Assembly (NCBI GenBank): GCA_963826795.1
Contig: CAWGYT010000014.1
Location: 59,610 to 123,609, forward strand
Direction: 5' to 3'
DNA: 64,000 nucleotides
Source of the DNA: CAWGYT01 sp963826795
Lineage (GTDB): Bacteria; Planctomycetota; Planctomycetia; Pirellulales; Pirellulaceae
Part shown: piece after piece, positions 45,037 through 53,446 of the stretch
Numbering within the stretch: position 1 is the first letter of the stretch
How the letters are laid out: each line of letters begins with the position of its first letter
Translations under genes and position numbers: made by a program
Notes under the pieces: model-generated
What the model was told of the DNA's origin: nothing
Seen by the model: only the letters and a program-made list of their open reading frames with translations
Database searches by the model: none

Positions 45037-46956
45037 ATGATCGTGCTTACCGTCGAATCCGTCACCAAACACTTCGGCCCCGAACCGGTGCTCGCCGGCG
45101 TCTCGTTCGACGTGCGCGCCGGGCAACGAGTCGGCTTGGTCGGTCCCAACGGGACCGGTAAAACGACGCTGCTCAATATTCTCTGTGGGCGGACCGAAGC
45201 GGATGGCGGCCGCGTGCAATGGACGTCGGGCGTGACGTATGGCTACGTGCAGCAGCAGACGGAGTTTACAGCCGAATGGACCGTTTGGGATGAGGCTCAG
45301 GACGCGCTGGCCGACCAGGTGCGCCTGGCGAGTGAGGCGGAGCACTTGGCGCGGATGATCGCGGTCACCAAGGACGAGACGGAGCGACAGGATCTCGAAG
45401 CCCGCTTCGATTCAATTCAGGAAGAGCTGACGCGCCGGGATGCCTATCATCTGGACCACAAGATCGAGCGGGTCCTGCAAGGGCTCGGGTTCGACTCGCT
45501 CAGCTACCGGCAGCCCGTTCGCCAGCTCAGTGGGGGCCAGCAAAACCGCTTGCTGCTCGCCAAGCTCCTGCTTTCAGCCCCCAGCGTGCTGATCTTGGAC
45601 GAGCCCTCGAACCATCTGGATATCGAAGGCACGACGTGGTTGGAAGAGTTTCTGGTCAATAGCCGCCAGACATTGATCCTGGTCAGTCACGATCGGTATT
45701 TCTTGGATCGCGTGACCGATGTCACCTTCGAATTGTTTCACGGGACGGTCGACACCTATCGCGGTAACTATTCGGCCTACAGGAAACAACAGGCGGAACG
45801 CGTTGAGCTGCAACGCAGAACTTACGAAAACCAGCAGGCAGAGATCGCGAAACTGGAAGATTTTATCCGCCGCAATCGTCACGGTCAGAAGCACGCCCAG
45901 GCCGAAGATCGCCGCAAGAAATTGGAACGGATCGAACTTGTCGATCCGCCTCGAGAAATTGAGTCGCCCCCGTTCAAGTTTCCCGCCGCGACTCGGACGG
46001 GCGATATCGTGCTGCGCGTCGAACACCTCAGCAAGTCGTTCGAGCGGCCGCTGTTTGAGGACCTGAAATTCGACGTGCTGCGGGGTGAACGTTGGGGCAT
46101 CATGGGAGGAAACGGAACGGGCAAGACGACGCTGCTGAAATGTATTCTGGGCCAAGAACCACCGACGCAGGGGGAAATCATCACCGGCTCCGGGGTCGTG
46201 GTCGGGTACTTCGACCAGATGCTGAGCCAACTGGATGAGCAGTTGCCGGTCGTCGAGGCGGTACGTCCCGACGGGAAGGAATTCAATGAGCCCCAACGGC
46301 GCGACCTGCTGGCGCGATTTGGCATCCGTGGCGAGATGGTGTTTCAAACGGTGGGACAGTTGAGCGGCGGGGAACGCAATCGTGTGGCGCTGGCCCGCTT
46401 GGCGGCCAGCGACGTCAATGTCCTGGTGCTGGATGAGCCGACAAACCATCTCGACCTCTGGGCCCGGTCGGCCTTGGAGCAGGCCCTGCGTGCCTTCGAC
46501 GGCACCCTGATTTGCGTCTCACACGACCGCTATTTCTTGAATCAGGTCGTCGATCACCTGCTCGTTCTTCACCTCGGACGTCATGAATTCGTGCTCGGTA
46601 ATTTCGACGATTATCAGTACCTTCACCAGCGGCGGAGCAACGCGACGCCCGCAGTCCGTCCGGATCCAGCGGAGACTCCGCCCGCGGCCGAAACCGCCAA
46701 CCGGAAGCCGGCGAAGGCCAGCAGCGGCGCCAAGCCGCGGCGGAAACGCCGATTTCCCTTCCGCAAGGTCGACGACCTCGAGCACGAGATCATGCTCCAC
46801 GAGTCGAAGGTCGAAGCGCTCCATCTCCAGATGACCGACCCCGACGTGCTGCGCGATGGACGGCGGGTCAAACAGATCCAAGAACACATTGCCGCGGTGC
46901 AGGAAGACTTGCGACAATTGTACGACCATTGGGAAGAGGCGAGCGAACTGAATTGA
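45037..46956 (+). CDS. ABC-F family ATPase
   Basis: This 639-residue soluble protein has two ABC domains and no membrane segments. The first has Walker A VGPNGTGKTTLL, signature QLSGGQQNR and VLILDEPSNHLDIEG; the second has GGNGTGKTTLLK, QLSGGERNR and LDEPTNHLDLWAR. A charged linker (YENQQAEIAKLEDFIRRNRH) joins them, as in ABC-F proteins acting on ribosomes. After residue ~560 there is a basic patch (SGAKPRRKRRFPFR) and a coiled coil, as in Uup. Start chosen at the ATG before IVLTVESVTKHFG. Whether it is a translation factor or an antibiotic-protection protein cannot be told. Confidence 0.93.
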   Translation: MIVLTVESVTKHFGPEPVLAGVSFDVRAGQRVGLVGPNGTGKTTLLNILCGRTEADGGRVQWTSGVTYGYVQQQTEFTAEWTVWDEAQDALADQVRLASEAEHLARMIAVTKDETERQDLEARFDSIQEELTRRDAYHLDHKIERVLQGLGFDSLSYRQPVRQLSGGQQNRLLLAKLLLSAPSVLILDEPSNHLDIEGTTWLEEFLVNSRQTLILVSHDRYFLDRVTDVTFELFHGTVDTYRGNYSAYRKQQAERVELQRRTYENQQAEIAKLEDFIRRNRHGQKHAQAEDRRKKLERIELVDPPREIESPPFKFPAATRTGDIVLRVEHLSKSFERPLFEDLKFDVLRGERWGIMGGNGTGKTTLLKCILGQEPPTQGEIITGSGVVVGYFDQMLSQLDEQLPVVEAVRPDGKEFNEPQRRDLLARFGIRGEMVFQTVGQLSGGERNRVALARLAASDVNVLVLDEPTNHLDLWARSALEQALRAFDGTLICVSHDRYFLNQVVDHLLVLHLGRHEFVLGNFDDYQYLHQRRSNATPAVRPDPAETPPAAETANRKPAKASSGAKPRRKRRFPFRKVDDLEHEIMLHESKVEALHLQMTDPDVLRDGRRVKQIQEHIAAVQEDLRQLYDHWEEASELN

Positions 46957-47006
46957 GTGACCGAGCGAGCCGAGTGCGCGGTCCAAGCCAGGGCTTGGGA
47001 TCGTCT

Positions 47007-47080
47007 CGGGAGGGCGAGGCTCCCGCCGAGCCGAACTTGCGTCACCCGTCGCACGGCTCGGCGGGAGCCTCGCCCTCCCG
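47007..47080. repeat. Perfect 26-bp inverted repeat (GGGAGGGCGAGGCTCC family)
   Basis: The arm 47007-47032 is an exact inverted copy of 47055-47080, with a 22-nt loop. It lies after the ABC-F gene and before a small gene on the opposite strand. Related hairpins are at 56573-56651 (24 of 26 matches between arms) and a short one at 53406-53436. Translating one strand gives EGEAPAEP, often seen in planctomycete gene calls. It may act as a bidirectional terminator. Confidence 0.92.
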
Positions 47081-47134
47081 TCGCACGGACCCCGGTTCGC
47101 AGCGGTCACACAGCTTCTCAGCGGTCACACAGCG

Positions 47135-47481
47135 CTAAAAGCCAATGTACAAACCGAATCCGCCGCCGCCTCGGTACGGAGGGTAGTAGCCTCGCGGCGG
47201 GTAAAACGACCGATAGCCGCGACCGTACCCGGGACCGTAATAAGCCGCTCGCGGGCCGCCGTAGTAGGGGCCGTATCCGCCACGATAGTGCCGTGACGGG
47301 TGTCGGGGACCGCAATGCCCGGCCAGTTGAATCGAATCGACCGCCGGGGCACGCGCGATGAGACCGCCGCCGTCGACCAGTTGATTCAAATTGGTGGCTG
47401 CCGGGATGGGCGCGCATCCACGCCTCGACTCATTCCGAAGATGGTCCCTGCAGCAAACAACGTGGCAATCCAAAATCTCAT
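47135..47481 (-). CDS. Small Gly/Tyr-rich exported protein, frameshift after signal peptide
   Basis: The true start appears to be the ATG at 47481, with AGAGGAG upstream, giving MRFWIATLFAAGTIFGMSRG, a signal peptide. That frame stops near 47386, but the next frame continues at once as PIPAATNLNQLVDGGGLIAR, so one base is wrong near 47408. The mature part (~90 residues) ends in a run of Gly/Tyr/Pro/Arg repeats (RGGYGPYYGGPRAAYYGPGY). This composition is typical for cell wall or secreted structural proteins. No function is assigned. Confidence 0.65.
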
Positions 47482-47685
47482 GGCGTTACTCCTCTCAATC
47501 CAGAATGAATCGCGGGGAAAATTTCACTGCTGGGATCACGCCCGCGATTGCGTCACCCCCGGTCGTCGTTTTCTAAATGCACATTGAATGCCAATCAGCG
47601 TCCTCATCGTTGCGTGAAACTTGGTTTCGACAAGAGCCGTGATTTCGCAGCGTCACGCCACAAGCGATTGCGAATCGGCCTCGCC

Positions 47686-47751
47686 AGTTCGACGACGCGT
47701 TTCGTCGAACTGATAACAACTCGTGGCGTGACCAACCAGTTGTGTGGTCAC
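47686..47751. other. Two adjacent stem-loops
   Basis: AGTTCGACGA and TCGTCGAACT form a perfect 10-bp stem with a 6-nt loop (47686-47711). GGTGACCA-like GTGACCA (47728-47734) pairs with TGGTCAC (47745-47751). The first is GC-balanced and would be stable on either strand. No RNA family is recognised. Confidence 0.45.
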
Positions 47752-47830
47752 CTTCCGCCTCCGTCGAGCCAAGTCGCCACGCGAATCAGGCCGATTCTCC
47801 TTGGCATCGCCTGTCGACTTGGGTGCTGGC

Positions 47831-47874
47831 GCAAAATTAAAGCGATGGCAAGGGAGGGACCGCCTGCCATCGCT
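47831..47874 (-). terminator. Terminator of hsp20
   Basis: AGCGATGGCA (47841-47850) and TGCCATCGCT (47865-47874) make a 10-bp stem with a 14-nt loop. On the minus strand the stem is followed by the T-rich TTAATTTTGC. It lies 24 nt beyond the hsp20 stop. Confidence 0.75.
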
Positions 47875-47897
47875 TCTGGATTGCTTTCGACCAGGAT

Positions 47898-48353
47898 TTA
47901 GTTCGCACTGGCCTTGACTGGGATTCGAGTCGGCTTGAGTTTCTCGCTCTTGGGAAGCAAGACGGTCAAGACCCCGTGCGCGTAGTCAGCTGAGATCTTG
48001 CCCTCATCGATTGGGGCTGGCAGCGTGACGACCCGTCGGAATTCGCCGTAGCGTCGCTCGACGCGATGGAAGCTCTTCCCCGCGTCCTCCTGTTCGGCGG
48101 TTCGTTTGCCTGAGACGGTCAACTGGTTCTCGTGGACTTCGACCTGGACCTCCTCGGGTTTTAGCCCAGGCAGATCGACGGTCACTTCATAACCGGATTC
48201 GGTTTCAGCGACGTTTAGCCGTGGGACAAAGTCCTTCAGGCCATTCGCGGCGTCCTCGCCAAAAAGGTGTTGGACCAGGCCGTCAACTTCCTGGTACAAG
48301 TCGTTCAAGGGGCGGAGGCCCGTTCCCCGCCAAGTTCGTAAGCTGCGAGTCAT
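47898..48353 (-). CDS. Small heat shock protein, Hsp20 family
   Basis: This 151-residue alpha-crystallin-type chaperone binds unfolding proteins and passes them to ATP-dependent chaperones. The crystallin domain covers residues ~45-140: PRLNVAETESGYEVTVDLPG, EVHENQLTVSGKR, FHRVERRYGEFRRVVTLP, and ISADYAHGVLTVLLPK. The C-terminal RIPVKA contains the I-x-V motif for oligomerisation. An AAGGAGGT seven nt before the ATG is the best ribosome binding site in the window. A small GGTGCC/GGCACC hairpin lies just upstream of that site. Confidence 0.95.
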   Translation of the reverse strand: MTRSLRTWRGTGLRPLNDLYQEVDGLVQHLFGEDAANGLKDFVPRLNVAETESGYEVTVDLPGLKPEEVQVEVHENQLTVSGKRTAEQEDAGKSFHRVERRYGEFRRVVTLPAPIDEGKISADYAHGVLTVLLPKSEKLKPTRIPVKASAN

Positions 48354-48857
48354 GTTTTACCTCCTTCAGGGTGCCCTGCGGCACCTATCAAGAAACGTAA
48401 TGGGTTGAAAATTTTCCGGTCAGTTCCGCGCGATTCGACGACGAACCGACTGCTGCAGCAGCCAGGTTCGAGCGGTCGACTCGCGGTCACAACCTGCTCC
48501 TGTCGCTTTGGCAGGCGTCGACTGTGACGTCCGAGAAAAAAGCAAAGCCTATGCCAAACTCGGATTCCTCAACACGCCGTCGGCCGCAAGTGCCCGATGA
48601 GACTTGCTTTATCGAGCCGGCCTGAATCGGCAGTTCGCGGCAGGGAAAGTCTTGCTGATCGGCAAAGCTTGCCAGAGCGACGGGTTCACGCGTCGAAATT
48701 GGCAGCCTGATTCGCGACGCAGTTGTCATGAACGACTTTTCTGTGGCGACGGCAAGCCTTCCCGACGTTTTGACCCGATACTTGGAGGTGCCGTGATATT
48801 GATCCAGCACGTGTCCCTATCCAGCAAGCCTCCCGAAACCGACGAAGTGAGTTCAAC
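48354..48857. other. Divergent intergenic region
   Basis: These ~500 bases separate hsp20 and an exported protein gene that point away from each other. A GGTGCC-GCAG-GGCACC hairpin at about 48371-48386 lies in the hsp20 leader, but it does not cover the ribosome binding site. No CIRCE element is seen. A 107-codon minus frame (48487-48810) looks like chance. Confidence 0.4.
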
Positions 48858-49523
48858 ATGACTGTGTCGCCCTTGGATCTCGTTCGCCGCGGGCCCGCTT
48901 CGGGCAGCGTCCGCCTCGCCGCCTGTCCGCGCCGGACCTTCGGTTGCATCCTCCTGGTCGTAACGATCACGCCGCTGTCGGCCGCGGAAGTCAAACCCAA
49001 GGTCGTCCAGGCGCCTTCCCGTCAGGAAGTTCAGGCGTTTGCCCAACGACTCTTCGGCCAACAGTCGGGCTACCAGGAGGGCGACGTGATCACGCAAGGG
49101 ATGGTCAAGAAGCTGTTATCCGCTCTGAACAAAAAGGGGTGGGGCGTGGCGGACCCTGGCGCGCTCCTCGAGCGGGTCTTGCCGGACGATGACTTCCTGG
49201 TCAAGCAATTCAGCGACGCCAAAGGTCGACAGTTTCTGCGTAAAGTCGAGTCGCTTCCCGGCGGGATCGATCGAGTCGATCGGCTGGCTCGCATGCCCCA
49301 GGGACATGCCAGTGTCAATGACTTGATTCGCAAGGTTCCCAACGGCACCGATTGGATCGAGGCAATGGTGACGACGAAACGCGGCCACCGCTTGGGAGAA
49401 CGCCTATCCAACTCAGCGTCCGGTAAAGATTTCAACGAACCGACCGGGCGAATTTACACGCTGGCGGCGCTGCTCGAGGCGCTGGATGGTCAGTTGGTGG
49501 CGGTCTCTGAGAAGCGAAATTGA
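48858..49523 (+). CDS. Exported hypothetical protein
   Basis: This 221-residue protein has an N-terminal signal-like segment (FGCILLVVTITPLSAA, residues ~28-43). The mature part is helical: RQEVQAFAQRLFGQQSGYQE, then FLVKQFSDAKGRQFLRKVES and GGIDRVDRLARMPQGH. It ends with IYTLAALLEALDGQLV. I recall similar proteins in planctomycetes but no function. It stands alone; the next gene starts 272 nt further. Confidence 0.65.
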   Translation: MTVSPLDLVRRGPASGSVRLAACPRRTFGCILLVVTITPLSAAEVKPKVVQAPSRQEVQAFAQRLFGQQSGYQEGDVITQGMVKKLLSALNKKGWGVADPGALLERVLPDDDFLVKQFSDAKGRQFLRKVESLPGGIDRVDRLARMPQGHASVNDLIRKVPNGTDWIEAMVTTKRGHRLGERLSNSASGKDFNEPTGRIYTLAALLEALDGQLVAVSEKRN

Positions 49524-49727
49524 CGTCGCGCTGACGTCTCGTTTCGCCCTGCCGCCCCCTCGATCTCGCCGCCGGGATATTCCTCTCCCTCTGAGAGTTG
49601 CGTGACGAACGAGCCGGGAGGGCATGTCATGCATCGACTGCTGACGGCATTCGTGATCCACCACGCGATCCCGCCACTTCGCGCGGTCGTCTGCCAGAAA
49701 CACGCGCGAAATTACCGGCACTTCTGT

Positions 49728-49751
49728 TAAGCTGGTTGCTAAGCTGGTTGC
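49728..49751. repeat. Tandem duplication, 2 x 12 bp
   Basis: TAAGCTGGTTGC is present twice in a row, 44 nt before the next gene. Confidence 0.85.
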
Positions 49752-49795
49752 GCGTTCGGGTGTCACGCGATACGATCTGCGAGGAGCTTGCTGAC

Positions 49796-51103
49796 ATGAA
49801 GGTGTTCGAATCATGGGATCCCACACGCCGCGATCTATTGCGCGCGGCGACGGCCGTGACGATCGGCAGTGTCGGGGCGCAGTCGCTCCGTGGCCAGGAT
49901 CCCGAGGACGAAGGCGGGCCCACGGATCGCTACGGACAACGGCCCTCCGTCAAAATGACGTCGTCGGTCGACGAGATGATGAGCGGACGGGACAGAGTCC
50001 GCATCACGCGGCTGGAAACGATGCTCGTGAAGCCCCGCTGGCTGTTCCTTAAGGTGCATACCGACGCCGGTGTGTCGGGCTGGGGCGAGCCCATTGTGGA
50101 AGGCCGTGCACGGACTTGCGCCACGGCCATCCGCGAGCTGGAGTCGTACCTCGTCGGCAAGGATCCGCGGCACGTCGTGCACCATTGGCAGGCCATTTAT
50201 CGGCACGCCTTCTACCGAGGAGGACCCGTCCTGACGAGCGCGCTCAGCGGCATTGATCAAGCGTTGTGGGACATCAAAGGCAAGCTGCTCGGCGTTCCCG
50301 TGTACGAACTCCTGGGCGGCCCGACGCGCCGCCGCGTGCGGGTCTATGCCCACGTTCGTAACCGGCCCGAAAGACTCAAGCAGTTCCACGACGAGGGCTT
50401 TCGTTCGTTTAAAACAGGAATCAAGAACGTCACGCGATCGGGCATCGTCGCGACCCCGCATTTCATCCGTGAAGCCGTCGACACGTTCGCCGCGCTGCGC
50501 GAGGCCGGGGGAGATCAGGTCGACATCGGAATCGACTTCCACGGAGCCGTCAGCCCGCAGAACGCGAAGCTGTTGATCAAGCAACTAGAACCCTTTCAGC
50601 CGATGTTCATCGAGGAGCCGGTGCCTTGTCAGAACGTGGACGTGATGGCCGAGATCGCCCGTGGGACCCACCTGCCGATCGCCACGGGCGAACGAATCTT
50701 TACCAAGTGGGGCTTCCGCGAAGTTCTGGAAAAGCAGGCCGCCACAATCCTGCAGCCCGATCTGTGTCATGCCGGAGGAATCACGGAAGTCCGCTTGATT
50801 GCCGGGATGGCCGAGGCCTACTACGCGGCCATCGCCCCGCACAATCCCCTCGGCCCCATCTCGCTCGCCGCTGGTATCCAACTGGCCGCGTCGATTCCCA
50901 ACTTCCTCTGCCAGGAACAGGTCAGCCTCGGTGCGGGTTACCTCAAGCAGCCTTTCGTTGTTCGAGAGGGGTACGTCGATGTGCCCTCAGGCCCCGGCTT
51001 AGGGATCGAAGTCGACGAGCTCGCGCTGCGGGAACATCTTGAGCACGATTGGGAAAACGCCCGCTACTTCGATCGGGAAGACGGTTCCGTCGTGGATTGG
51101 TAG
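49796..51103 (+). CDS. Tat-exported enolase-superfamily (mandelate racemase/sugar-acid dehydratase) protein
   Basis: This 435-residue protein starts DPTRRDLLRAATAVTIGSVG, a twin-arginine signal, so it is probably folded before export. Then comes an enolase-superfamily barrel: the N-terminal capping domain (KVHTDAGVSGWGEPIVEG) and the barrel with SALSGIDQALWDIKGKLLGV, DIGIDFHGAV and FIEEPVPCQN (metal-ligand Asp/Glu), IATGERIFTKWGF, and ILQPDLCHAGGITE. Closest in pattern to galactonate/mannonate-type dehydratases (DgoD), but substrate is not fixed. The ATG at 49796 has GAGGAG 9 nt upstream. An exported sugar-acid dehydratase is unusual. Confidence 0.87.
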   Translation: MKVFESWDPTRRDLLRAATAVTIGSVGAQSLRGQDPEDEGGPTDRYGQRPSVKMTSSVDEMMSGRDRVRITRLETMLVKPRWLFLKVHTDAGVSGWGEPIVEGRARTCATAIRELESYLVGKDPRHVVHHWQAIYRHAFYRGGPVLTSALSGIDQALWDIKGKLLGVPVYELLGGPTRRRVRVYAHVRNRPERLKQFHDEGFRSFKTGIKNVTRSGIVATPHFIREAVDTFAALREAGGDQVDIGIDFHGAVSPQNAKLLIKQLEPFQPMFIEEPVPCQNVDVMAEIARGTHLPIATGERIFTKWGFREVLEKQAATILQPDLCHAGGITEVRLIAGMAEAYYAAIAPHNPLGPISLAAGIQLAASIPNFLCQEQVSLGAGYLKQPFVVREGYVDVPSGPGLGIEVDELALREHLEHDWENARYFDREDGSVVDW

Positions 51104-51479
51104 AGCTTTCCCGCGGTTCAGCGGAAGTCGGGCGGGCTCTCACCCGCCGCCGACCTGCAAGCGAGTACCCTGGGCGACCTCGCCCGGATCGGGGAAGCGA
51201 CAACGCGTGGTCGACGCGCCCGTCGTGCCCAGCGCGCCGGCGAAAAAATGCCTGAAAAATTTGACTGATCGCCTTGAGCGGGTAAACTCGGCCTCAGGAA
51301 GGCCGGCGTGGAAACACCCGGCGTCAGTTTCACATCTTGAACAAGGTACTTCGCTGCCCCCTTTGGGATTGAGCTCTCGGGCAAACGGTACGTTCGTCGT
51401 CCCAAGATGAAGCCTTCGCCTTCCGCACCGCCGTTCATTTCGGACGCCGGCCAAGGCTCAGTTTTTGGAGTCCACGCAA
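51104..51479 (+). other. Intergenic region with promoter for the LamG protein gene
   Basis: This 376-nt gap carries a small inverted repeat GCGGG-CTCTCA-CCCGC near 51132-51147, which may end the upstream transcript, and the promoter candidate at 51261-51288. GGAG at 51467-51470 precedes the next ATG. Confidence 0.4.
51261..51288 (+). promoter_or_regulatory. Promoter candidate for the LamG/PEP-CTERM gene
   Basis: TTGACT (51261-51266) and TAAACT (51283-51288) are 16 nt apart. A long leader of about 185 nt would follow. Confidence 0.45.
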
Positions 51480-53393
51480 ATGACCATCTCACGAAGAAAA
51501 GCATGCGGACGATTTCGCTTCGTCAGCATCACGCTGTGCCTCGTCCTCGGGGCCCTCGCAAGCTCCAGTCAGGCGGCGGACATTTTGATGATTGGGAACG
51601 ATCCTGGGCCCACGTTCGGCGACGATCTGGCGGTGTTTGATCATCTGTCGGAGGTCCTCGGTCATGAAGTGCTCTACCTGGCCGGCGGCGATGCCGTGCG
51701 GGAAGACGGCGAGGGCGTTGATCTGATCGTGGTCTCGTCGACGTTGGGCTCTGGGACCGTGAGGGGCAAGTTCACGGGGTTGTCCACGCCGATGCTGAAT
51801 TGGGAAGAGGCGATCATGGATGGCACCACCGCTGCCGGGAATTTGGCGATGGGTACGGGATCCGAGAACGGGACGGCCAATCAAGGAACTCAGATCCGGA
51901 TCGTTAATCCTGCTCACCCCCTCGCTGCCGGCCTGACAGGCTTAGTGGACTTGGCCACGGATCCGATTCCGCGGCCCTACATCAGCGGCTCGGTCGCGCC
52001 GGGGGTGCTGTCGATCGCACTTCTGCCGGAAGGCGATGTCGGTGATGTGGTTCTCGCCCCGTCCGGCACAGGAATGCATATTGGCTCCAACCAGGGCGGG
52101 GGCAGTCCGTTCAGCGGCCTGATGGACGAAGTGGCCATCTGGGACCGTGCCTTGACCTACAACGTGAACGCAAACAACGAACTGACCGGCGGCGAAGCAC
52201 TCGCCGTCTTTGCGCAGGGCGTTCCCGCGCTGGATCCAAGTGCCCGAGCCCCGATCGCGTATTGGCCGTTTGACGACGTGGGGGACCAATTCACGGCGAT
52301 CGACGCCAGTGGCAACGGTTTCGACGCGACGCTCGAGGGAGGCGCGAGCAAGGTCGCTGACGACGTGGCGCCGAACGTCGGAGGCAGTGGCGCGTTGGCA
52401 TTGGACGGTTCGGGACTGGTCGACGTTTTCGAAATGGAACGACCCGGTGGCGAACTGACCTATTCGTTCTGGTTCAAGCCCGATTCGGGAGTCTACGGGG
52501 ATGATTTCGACACGGCCGATCCGCGCGTTGATTTCTTCTACGGAAACGGCCAAGGTGGAACGGTGCGACCTCACTTGAGTGCCAATCGGAATGGTCGACC
52601 GGTCGGGCTCTATGTCGCCACGGACGCCGGGGATCTAAACTCGGGCCAGATCGAGGCGACCACCTCGGCGTTTTCTTCCGACGAATGGCATCATGTCCTG
52701 ATGACCTGGGACGGGGTGACAGGCAGCACGTTCGTGGACGGCGTCCTCAACAACCAAGTCGAGCTGGGCGGTAGCAATTCGCTCTTCGCGATTACCGCGG
52801 TCGAGGCCGGCGGCCTGTTGACCGACGGCACGACCTCGCCAAATCGAGTCGTCAATTTCCCGATCCAGGACATCGGTTTTGCGAGCCTTACGGAAGACGG
52901 GCTTTCGCTGTTCGACGCCGCCGTGGCCTGGCTCCTCTCATCGACGCCCAGTGTGCCGGGCGACTTTGACGGAGACGGGCTCCTGACCGAAACGGATATC
53001 AATTTGCTCAACGCCGAGGTGGCAACCGGGATGGGAGCCCCGCTCTACGATTTGAATGAAGACGGCTTGGTCGACGGCTTGGACATTGGCGTCTGGGTGG
53101 TCGACCTGAAGCAAACTTGGTTTGGGGACGCCGATTTGGATGGCTCGTTCACCAGCGCCGATTTCGTGCAGGTTTTTCAGCGGGGCAAGTTCGAACTCCA
53201 GACCGACGCGACGTGGGGCGATGGCGATTGGACCGGGGATCTGCGTTTTGACAGCGGTGATTTCGTCGCGGCATTCCAGGACGGCGGCTTCGAATTGGGC
53301 CCGCGCGGCGCAGTCGCTGCGGTGCCCGAGCCGAGTGGCGTCTGTCTCGCGCTAATCGCCCTGGCTGGCTGGCTTACGCTCCGCCGCCGGTAG
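51480..53393 (+). CDS. LamG-domain, dockerin-like, PEP-CTERM exported protein
   Basis: This 637-residue protein has a signal peptide (SITLCLVLGALASSSQAA), then a ThuA/GATase-like fold region (ADILMIGNDPGPTFGDD, LIVVSSTLGSGTVRGKF) of ~170 residues. A LamG/concanavalin domain follows at ~245-470 (APIAYWPFDDVGDQFTAIDA, LTYSFWFKPDSG, WHHVLMTWDGVTGSTFVDG). The dockerin-like Ca loops lie at ~500-600 (DFDGDGLLTETDINLL, DADLDGSFTSADFVQVF), and a PEP-CTERM tail ends it (AVPEPSGVCLALIALAGWLT, LRRR). GGAG lies 9 nt before the ATG. It shares the dockerin-like region with the 34940 gene but not the repeated module. Likely a surface glycan-binding protein. Confidence 0.87.
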   Translation: MTISRRKACGRFRFVSITLCLVLGALASSSQAADILMIGNDPGPTFGDDLAVFDHLSEVLGHEVLYLAGGDAVREDGEGVDLIVVSSTLGSGTVRGKFTGLSTPMLNWEEAIMDGTTAAGNLAMGTGSENGTANQGTQIRIVNPAHPLAAGLTGLVDLATDPIPRPYISGSVAPGVLSIALLPEGDVGDVVLAPSGTGMHIGSNQGGGSPFSGLMDEVAIWDRALTYNVNANNELTGGEALAVFAQGVPALDPSARAPIAYWPFDDVGDQFTAIDASGNGFDATLEGGASKVADDVAPNVGGSGALALDGSGLVDVFEMERPGGELTYSFWFKPDSGVYGDDFDTADPRVDFFYGNGQGGTVRPHLSANRNGRPVGLYVATDAGDLNSGQIEATTSAFSSDEWHHVLMTWDGVTGSTFVDGVLNNQVELGGSNSLFAITAVEAGGLLTDGTTSPNRVVNFPIQDIGFASLTEDGLSLFDAAVAWLLSSTPSVPGDFDGDGLLTETDINLLNAEVATGMGAPLYDLNEDGLVDGLDIGVWVVDLKQTWFGDADLDGSFTSADFVQVFQRGKFELQTDATWGDGDWTGDLRFDSGDFVAAFQDGGFELGPRGAVAAVPEPSGVCLALIALAGWLTLRRR

Positions 53394-53405
53394 CACGCGC
53401 CACAC

Positions 53406-53436
53406 CGGAGGGCGAGGCTCAAGCCTCGTCCTCCCG
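53406..53436. repeat. Short degenerate hairpin of the GGGAGGGCGAGG family
   Basis: CGGAGGGCGAGGCT and AGCCTCGTCCTCCCG form an imperfect stem between two convergent genes, probably serving as a terminator for either. Confidence 0.65.
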
Positions 53437-53446
53437 GGGAACCTCG

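Larger units (their letters stand above)
47482..47897. other. Intergenic region with tandem hairpins
   Basis: These 416 bases hold the hsp20 terminator (47831-47874) and, in the probable 5' leader of the small exported protein gene, two neighbouring stems at 47686-47711 and 47728-47751. No open frame with a binding site is seen. Confidence 0.45.

Noticed and set aside
46929..47138. Short frames translating to EGEAPAEP-type peptides
   Set aside because: They are the hairpin repeat read as protein; the same peptide appears on both strands of unrelated copies.
48354..48395. RNA thermometer in the hsp20 leader
   Set aside because: The GGTGCC/GGCACC hairpin lies just upstream of the AAGGAGGT and does not pair with it, so a ROSE-type mechanism is not supported.
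48487..48810. 107-codon minus frame between hsp20 and the exported protein gene
   Set aside because: No ribosome binding site, no recognisable motif, and it covers the likely divergent promoters.
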